Below the pieces are notes generated by a model. The model had not been told where the DNA came from. It did not search any database and saw nothing but the letters and a program-made list of their open reading frames with translations. This document shows positions 59,217-64,000 of a DNA stretch of 64,000 nt, piece after piece. The position numbers were made by a program, and so were the translations under genes. Source of the stretch: Hyphomicrobiales bacterium (GTDB lineage: Bacteria > Pseudomonadota > Alphaproteobacteria > Rhizobiales > Rhizobiaceae); contig UBJR01000018.1 of assembly GCA_900465675.1 (NCBI GenBank), positions 1-64,000 on the forward strand, read 5' to 3'. How positions within the stretch are numbered: the stretch's first letter is position 1; every line of letters begins with the position of its first letter.

Positions 59217-60493
59217 CCAAAAACTCGAGCCAGGCCGTTGCACTCGGCATCGACATCGGCACTTCGGGCGCTCGCGCCTCTGCCATCGACGGAGACGGCA
59301 ATCAAGTAGCCTTCGCTTCATCACCCTTCAGATCGCCAGACGAACTTCGCCAACCACAGGCATGGTGGATCCGGGTGCAGGAGGCGTTACAAGCCTTAGC
59401 CCAGAAGGTGGATTTCACCTCTCTAAAAGGTGTGGCCGTCGATGGCACCTCCGGGACCGTGCTGGCACTCGACGCTTCGAACGAGCCCAACGGATCGGTG
59501 CTCATGTACAATGAGCCCTGCCCCGACATTGCGGTGGTTGAGCGGATCGCTGCAAACGCACCACCAGGCGCAACCGCGACCGGTGCGAATTCCGGTCTTG
59601 CACGCGCCGTCCACCTTTCGAAAGCTCCGGCTGTCGCAACCGTGGTGCACCAAGCCGACTGGATTTTGATGAAGCTCGGGTGCCCCGGTCGGATCAGCGA
59701 CGAAAACAACGCGCTCAAGACGGGATACGACCTGGACCGAGAATCTTGGCCGGCTTGGCTTGAGGCCGCCGATATGGATATTTGTAAACTCCCCGCCGTT
59801 CATCGTGCAGGCAGGCCAATCGCATCGGTCGAAGGCTATCTGCGCCAGCTTGGAGTACGGGAATCGGCCAAGTTTCACGCGGGAACGACGGACGGGTGCG
59901 CGTCATATCTAGCGACAGGCGCGTCAAGTATTGGCGACGCCGTGACTGCCCTTGGCTCTACGATTGTACTCAAACTTGCGTCTGACAAACCGATCAACGC
60001 CCCGCAATACGGCATCTATTCCCATCGTGTTGGTGACTTCTGGCTGGTTGGCGGCGCGTCGAATAGCGGTGGCAATGTCTTGCGCGCTATGATTGGAGAC
60101 GAGCGCCTGGACGAGCTGACACGCACGATCGATCCTGAACGATGGTTGGGTCTGGATTTCTATCCGCTTCTGCGCCCCGGTGAGCGATTTCCTTTCAACG
60201 ACCCGCACTACTTGCCGCGCCTCACTCCTCGACCCGCTGACGAAGGCATGTTCTTTCAGGCTCTCCTGGAGGGGATGACGGAGATCGAACGGCTCGGTTA
60301 CGAACGGCTGCGCGAACTCGGTTCTCCTATTTTGGCAAGCCTCAGAACCGTTGGCGGCGGGGCGAAAAATCCGGCTTGGACAAGAATGAGGGAAAAAGCG
60401 CTGGGCATCGATATAGTGCCAGCCAAGTCAGTCGAAGCCGCGACAGGTACCGCCGCGATGGTTCTATCCCACCTGGACGACGAAAATGCGTGA
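59213..60493 (+). CDS. FGGY-family carbohydrate kinase B (ribulokinase/xylulokinase-like)
   Basis: The GTG start overlaps the aldolase stop (GTGA). The 426-residue protein has ALGIDIGTSGARASAIDGDG, VAVDGTSGTVLALD, a lid region with HAGTTDGCASYLATGAS, and the C-terminal GGGAKNPAWTRMREKALG, the classic FGGY motif. It is slightly shorter than typical xylulokinases and is most like the D-ribulose-kinase branch. Finding a second, different FGGY kinase in one locus suggests either two substrates or two successive phosphorylations. Confidence 0.9.
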   Translation: MTKNSSQAVALGIDIGTSGARASAIDGDGNQVAFASSPFRSPDELRQPQAWWIRVQEALQALAQKVDFTSLKGVAVDGTSGTVLALDASNEPNGSVLMYNEPCPDIAVVERIAANAPPGATATGANSGLARAVHLSKAPAVATVVHQADWILMKLGCPGRISDENNALKTGYDLDRESWPAWLEAADMDICKLPAVHRAGRPIASVEGYLRQLGVRESAKFHAGTTDGCASYLATGASSIGDAVTALGSTIVLKLASDKPINAPQYGIYSHRVGDFWLVGGASNSGGNVLRAMIGDERLDELTRTIDPERWLGLDFYPLLRPGERFPFNDPHYLPRLTPRPADEGMFFQALLEGMTEIERLGYERLRELGSPILASLRTVGGGAKNPAWTRMREKALGIDIVPAKSVEAATGTAAMVLSHLDDENA

Positions 60494-61334
60494 ACCGCTA
60501 CCGATCACCCTGGAACAGCTATCGGACCGATACGATGTCTTTTTTGTCGACCAGTTCGGAGTACTAAGAGACGACACCGGACCCTACGAAGGAGCTATCG
60601 AGGCGTTGTCTCGATTGGCTACCGCAGGCAAGATGATAGTCATCCTTTCTAATTCGGGAAGAAACGGCGAATACAACTCCGAACGCCTGGTCAAGCTAGG
60701 TTTTGCGGCGGACAGCTTCGACTTTTTTGTAACCTCGGGCGATGTCGCTTACGAGGTGCTTTCCTCCCCCGGATCGACGATTGTTCGCGGTTCGACCTGC
60801 CTCACGATTTCAAGCGGTGGAGATCGAAATCTTGCCGACCGTCTTGGCCTCGTCTCCACCGAACACGCATTGGATGCTCAGCTCATCATAATTTCGGGCA
60901 GCGAGTCTGAGCGCATCGCGATGGATGATTACCGCGAAATGCTGCGTCCCGCTGCCGAGAAACACATTCCCTGCGTTTGTACCAATCCCGACATCCACAA
61001 GCTCCACAATGGAGCTACCCTCGCAGGAGCAGGGAGCATAGCCCGGCTTTACGAGGCATTGGGCGGAACGGTGACGTGGCTTGGCAAGCCACATCCCGAG
61101 ATCTACGAGCATGCTGTACGCATCGCCGGCATTAACGATCGACGCCGCGTTGTCTGCATTGGTGACAGCATCGAGCACGACATCCTCGGCGCGAAAACGT
61201 CCGGCTTTGATTCCGCGCTTGTCCGTACCGGAATACTCGCGGAGAACACTGACGAGCAACTGGCGCATTTGTTCAATTCGGTTCGCGCGGAAGCAACCTA
61301 TATAATGCCGGCTTTTAGGAACCTTGGGACATAG
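60486..61334 (+). CDS. HAD-IIA sugar-phosphatase-like protein
   Basis: The start overlaps the kinase stop by eight bases. The 282-residue protein has HAD motif I in DVFFVDQFGVLRDDTGPYEG, motif II near ILSNSGRNGEY, and motifs III/IV with LGKPHPEIYEHA and CIGDSIEHDILGAKTSGFDS. It belongs to the IIA (NagD-like) branch seen next to sugar kinases. It should dephosphorylate a sugar phosphate, perhaps to relieve accumulation of a toxic intermediate or to complete the route after the aldolase. It ends the plus arm. Confidence 0.88.
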   Translation: MREPLPITLEQLSDRYDVFFVDQFGVLRDDTGPYEGAIEALSRLATAGKMIVILSNSGRNGEYNSERLVKLGFAADSFDFFVTSGDVAYEVLSSPGSTIVRGSTCLTISSGGDRNLADRLGLVSTEHALDAQLIIISGSESERIAMDDYREMLRPAAEKHIPCVCTNPDIHKLHNGATLAGAGSIARLYEALGGTVTWLGKPHPEIYEHAVRIAGINDRRRVVCIGDSIEHDILGAKTSGFDSALVRTGILAENTDEQLAHLFNSVRAEATYIMPAFRNLGT

Positions 61335-61386
61335 TCGGCAGCTAAGCGCTAATCAGGAGGTGCGAGCGCCTGTCCTGAGCAAAATG

Positions 61387-62613
61387 TCAGGCGGTTGATG
61401 GATCGGCAATTCCATACACCCTTACCGGCGACGCGAGGCCCCTAAGGGAATGCGACCCGAGCTCCACAAATGTTTCGTTCAGGCTAGCTGAATGCACGAA
61501 ATCGGAAGATAGAAGGACGGGCCGCTCGAGCAATTTCGTAAGCTCCTCTAACCGGGAGGCGACATTGACTGCAGGACCAATCGCTGTGAAATCCAGCCGC
61601 TTTCGAGAACCGATGTTCCCATACATGACATCGCCAACGTGAACGCCGATTCCATACCTTAGTGGCGTTTTCCCCCTACCTGCTAGCTTGAGGTTTAAGT
61701 CGTCCATGCGCCTGCGACCGTCTTCGATGGATTGCAGGAGGTCTGCGCAGGCGTTCGGATTATCCAGTGGAAAGATAGCAAGGAGTCCGTCGCCCATGAA
61801 TTTCAAGATTTCGCCGCCTCTGGCTTCTATGGGTTCGCATAAGGCATCGAAATAGCCATTGAGAATTTCGATAACTTCATCGCGCGGCCAAAGATCGGAT
61901 AGCGCCGTGAAATCGCGGAGGTCGCAAATCATGATCGCGGCGCTCACGGTCTTGCCGCTGCCGCGCGTCGTGGCACCCGCAAGAATTTCGGCGCTCGCAT
62001 GTGGGCCCACGTAAGTCTCCAACAAGGTGCGAGCCATAGCGTTTTTCATCCGGATTTCGCTGACCAAGGCGAGCGCGGGTAACAGATCCCGCAGGTAGTT
62101 CACCTCGTGTTCAGAGAACCCGCCAACTTGCCTGGTCGCGAAAGTTATGACATGGCGTTTGCCCAATGTGTGATCGATCGGCCAAGCGACATAGTCGGTG
62201 AACCCTTCTCGACGAAGCTCATCGAAGAGTTGAAACTGGCCCATGCCATCGTCATGCCGGTCGAGGCGTTGCCGAACTTCAGATGCTCCATTGTAAATTT
62301 CCGTGGCCGGTCTACGAAGGAACATCTCGGTAGTATCAACGTCGTAGTCGAACGTGTCGATATGGGCGTTTTGTACACCCGGCAGCCACAGGATCCTCGC
62401 ACCTTGCCACTGCGGGTGCTGGATCCTGAGGTGAAGCGAAGACCTAGCGACCGGAACACCGCCAGCAACCAGACGCTCGCACAAATCGACGAGAAGATTG
62501 TCAAGAAATCGCTGGGAATAGGTCTCGTTTACGAGCCAGTCGAGAACAGCACGACGCTCTAAGGGCCATTTTCCGTCGGTCGTGCCTGGTGGGAAATGCG
62601 AAATATTGTACAC
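61387..62613 (-). CDS. Class III adenylate cyclase with N-terminal sensory region
   Basis: A GTG at 62613 behind AGGAG gives 408 residues; the frame is open 12 codons further. Residues 1-200 form a sensory region of GAF-like character. The C-terminal cyclase domain is well preserved: IMICDLRDFTALSDLWPRDE, ILKFMGDGLLAIFPLD, YGIGVHVGDVMYGNIG and FTAIGPAVNVASRLEEL, including metal-binding Asp and transition-state Asn/Arg. It is of the rhizobial CyaA/CyaC soluble type and differs from the cyclase at 4437. No link with the neighbouring sugar genes is evident. Confidence 0.9.
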   Translation of the reverse strand: MYNISHFPPGTTDGKWPLERRAVLDWLVNETYSQRFLDNLLVDLCERLVAGGVPVARSSLHLRIQHPQWQGARILWLPGVQNAHIDTFDYDVDTTEMFLRRPATEIYNGASEVRQRLDRHDDGMGQFQLFDELRREGFTDYVAWPIDHTLGKRHVITFATRQVGGFSEHEVNYLRDLLPALALVSEIRMKNAMARTLLETYVGPHASAEILAGATTRGSGKTVSAAIMICDLRDFTALSDLWPRDEVIEILNGYFDALCEPIEARGGEILKFMGDGLLAIFPLDNPNACADLLQSIEDGRRRMDDLNLKLAGRGKTPLRYGIGVHVGDVMYGNIGSRKRLDFTAIGPAVNVASRLEELTKLLERPVLLSSDFVHSASLNETFVELGSHSLRGLASPVRVYGIADPSTA

Positions 62614-63134
62614 CGAAATTCTCCTAAGACCACATTCTAGGCGCGTCACTTGATCGGGGAAAGAAAATTATGCCGGGCGTTTTGCTTCCGATCCTTTGCA
62701 TACCAGCGTTGGCGCACGACTTTCGATCGGCAGCGCGCAGCTGCTAAGTTCGATACCGGATCGAGGATGGGGGCGCTGCATTGTTCGTTTGTCGGCGACA
62801 CGAGCGAAGAAGCGCCGATTTCAACTGACGCGTGGATCTCATGCTGCCGCGCGTCAATAAATCCAGGAAAATAGCGCCGGTGGAGGAGGCGCTAATGCTC
62901 GGAATTGAGCATAGGAGTGGACAGGAGGACGAAGACGGACCTGCGTCAAAAACCAATAGGTTGGTCTCGGCTCCTGGGCGCCGGCAGCGGTACCGGCTCC
63001 CTCGCTTACCGGTGGAGCGGCCGTACCTTGCGTACGGGCCAGCAGCTGCTCTTGCCGTCGTTACACGAGACCGACGCCCCAGCATTTCGGCGTGAATCAA
63101 TTTCCTAAGAAGATTCCATAAGCCATTGAAAAAT
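62614..63134. other. Intergenic stretch between the cyclase and third Ku genes
   Basis: No supported gene in about 520 bases. Its last 45 bases (from about 63093) are similar to the region upstream of the first Ku gene. Confidence 0.4.
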
Positions 63135-63174
63135 GATTCGTTTTGAGTCGGAACGAATCACGCTCGCACGTCTT
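63135..63174 (+). promoter_or_regulatory. Conserved Ku promoter with overlapping palindrome, second copy
   Basis: GATTCGTT-N9-AACGAATC with GGAAC-N18-TT overlapping its right arm, as at 32692. Conservation over this block is stronger than needed for a promoter alone, so a bound regulator is likely. Confidence 0.65.
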
Positions 63175-63207
63175 TGAGTCACGTATTAGTGATTCGGAGT
63201 ATGGCGT

Positions 63208-64000
63208 ATGGCATCGGGACATAGAGCGCAGTGGAAGGGATTTCTCAAGTTCGGCGAAGTGAGTTGTGGCGTCGCCCTCTATACCGCGGCCAGCACGTCA
63301 GAGCGCGTCACCTTCAATTCCATCAACAAGGTTACGGGCAACCGGGTCAACCGCGTCTTCATCGACAGCGAGACCGAAGAACGTGTCGAGCGCGAAGACC
63401 AGACTAAGGGGTTCGAGATTGAGAACGGCCAGTTCATCATCATAGACCCGGAGGAAGTGGCCGCAACCATCCTCGAGAGCAATAAGACGCTGGATGTTCA
63501 AGCCTTCATCCCGAGCTCGGAAGTCGACGATATTTATTTCGACAAGCCCTATTATCTGACGCCGGAGATGGGCGCTGAGGCCTTCGCGGCCCTCAGAGAC
63601 GGGATGAGGAAGTCGAAGGTCGCCGCTATCGCGAGGGCCGTGCTGTTTCGGCGGATGCGAACCGTCCTCATCCGGCCGCAAGGCAACGGTCTAGTGGCAA
63701 CCACGCTGAACTACGACTACGAGGTCCGATCTTCCAGGAAGGCATTCGAGGAAATGCCGAAGCTGAACATCGAGGGCGAGATGCTAGCGCTCGCCAAGCA
63801 CATTATTGGCACAAAGCGGGGCGAGTTCGATCCGGCGTCATTCGAAGACCGCTACGAGGCGGCGCTTGCCGAGCTGGTGAAGGCAAAGATCGAAGGTAAG
63901 GCGCTGCCGAAGCGCAAGAGCGTCGAGGTTTCCAAGCCGAGCGTCCTGCTTGCCGCCCTACGCGAGAGTGCGGGGCTAATGAAGACCGCCTCTCATAAAC
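63208..64000 (+). CDS. ku: Ku protein, third copy (runs off the window)
   Basis: Starts MASGHRAQWKGFLKFGEVSC, like the first Ku at 32767, and stays closely similar for the 264 codons visible (FIDSETEERVER, YYLTPEMGAEAFAALRDGM, FDPASFEDRYEAALAELVKA). The basic C-terminal tail is beginning where the window ends. Together with the shared promoter block this shows a recent segmental duplication of the Ku gene. The ATG at 63208 is fixed by the paralogue; a second ATG seven bases earlier is out of frame. Confidence 0.93.
   Translation, partial: MASGHRAQWKGFLKFGEVSCGVALYTAASTSERVTFNSINKVTGNRVNRVFIDSETEERVEREDQTKGFEIENGQFIIIDPEEVAATILESNKTLDVQAFIPSSEVDDIYFDKPYYLTPEMGAEAFAALRDGMRKSKVAAIARAVLFRRMRTVLIRPQGNGLVATTLNYDYEVRSSRKAFEEMPKLNIEGEMLALAKHIIGTKRGEFDPASFEDRYEAALAELVKAKIEGKALPKRKSVEVSKPSVLLAALRESAGLMKTASHK

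Noticed and set aside
1..64000. CRISPR arrays, tRNA or rRNA genes, replication origin
   Set aside because: No regularly spaced repeats, no clover-leaf-like tRNA ends and no rRNA or rep-gene sequence was recognised by eye. A covariance or repeat scan would be decisive.

Overview
The window reads as an accessory replicon or genomic island of a fast-growing rhizobium (Rhizobiaceae: Rhizobium, Sinorhizobium/Ensifer or Agrobacterium). The GC content is high. It carries several Ku paralogues, SyrB-like proteins, DUF982, DUF1127 and DUF3606-like small proteins, two class III adenylate cyclases and an RbsABC-type sugar cassette. I see no rRNA, tRNA, CRISPR array, replication gene or intact transposase. 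Family calls come from reading motifs by eye, with no database search.

Layout. 0-13 kb: small and stress-type genes (response-regulator receiver, DUF1127, DUF982), an NADP-type reductase, an adenylate cyclase, an L,D-transpeptidase, a DyP peroxidase, a cupin, an XRE regulator and an entericidin. 13-20 kb: a PilZ protein translationally coupled to a LOV-GGDEF-EAL protein, a degenerate tandem copy of its upstream neighbourhood, a GlxA-type AraC regulator, a DUF899 protein and exonuclease III. 20-32 kb: small membrane and envelope proteins, a Crp-type regulator, and two redox modules (TetR/DoxX-like/flavodoxin and HxlR/SDR). 32-37 kb: two tandem Ku genes and further small stress genes. 37-44 kb: a putative restriction-modification pair and three tandem SyrB-like genes. 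44-51 kb: decayed genes (LysR, IS110 remnant, sulfatase) around a hipBA module. 51-61 kb: a complete sugar uptake and catabolism locus, with two divergent arms around a DeoR repressor. 61-64 kb: a second adenylate cyclase and a third Ku gene that runs off the window.

Two themes link the regions. First, at least ten sites match the alphaproteobacterial general-stress sigma factor (EcfG/RpoE2) consensus GGAAC-N16/17-NGTT. They lie just upstream of small proteins, one likely small RNA and, in looser form, both Ku loci, which suggests a general-stress island. Second, gene decay is common: a frameshifted stress protein, a hybrid-kinase remnant, and fragments of epoxide hydrolase, AraC, LOV protein, glyoxalase, LysR, sulfatase and IS110. 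This fits a plastic plasmid-like region. The best candidates for new biology are the stress-controlled sRNA, the LOV-EAL-PilZ unit with its altered flavin pocket, the palindrome overlapping the Ku promoters, and the sugar locus with two FGGY kinases.
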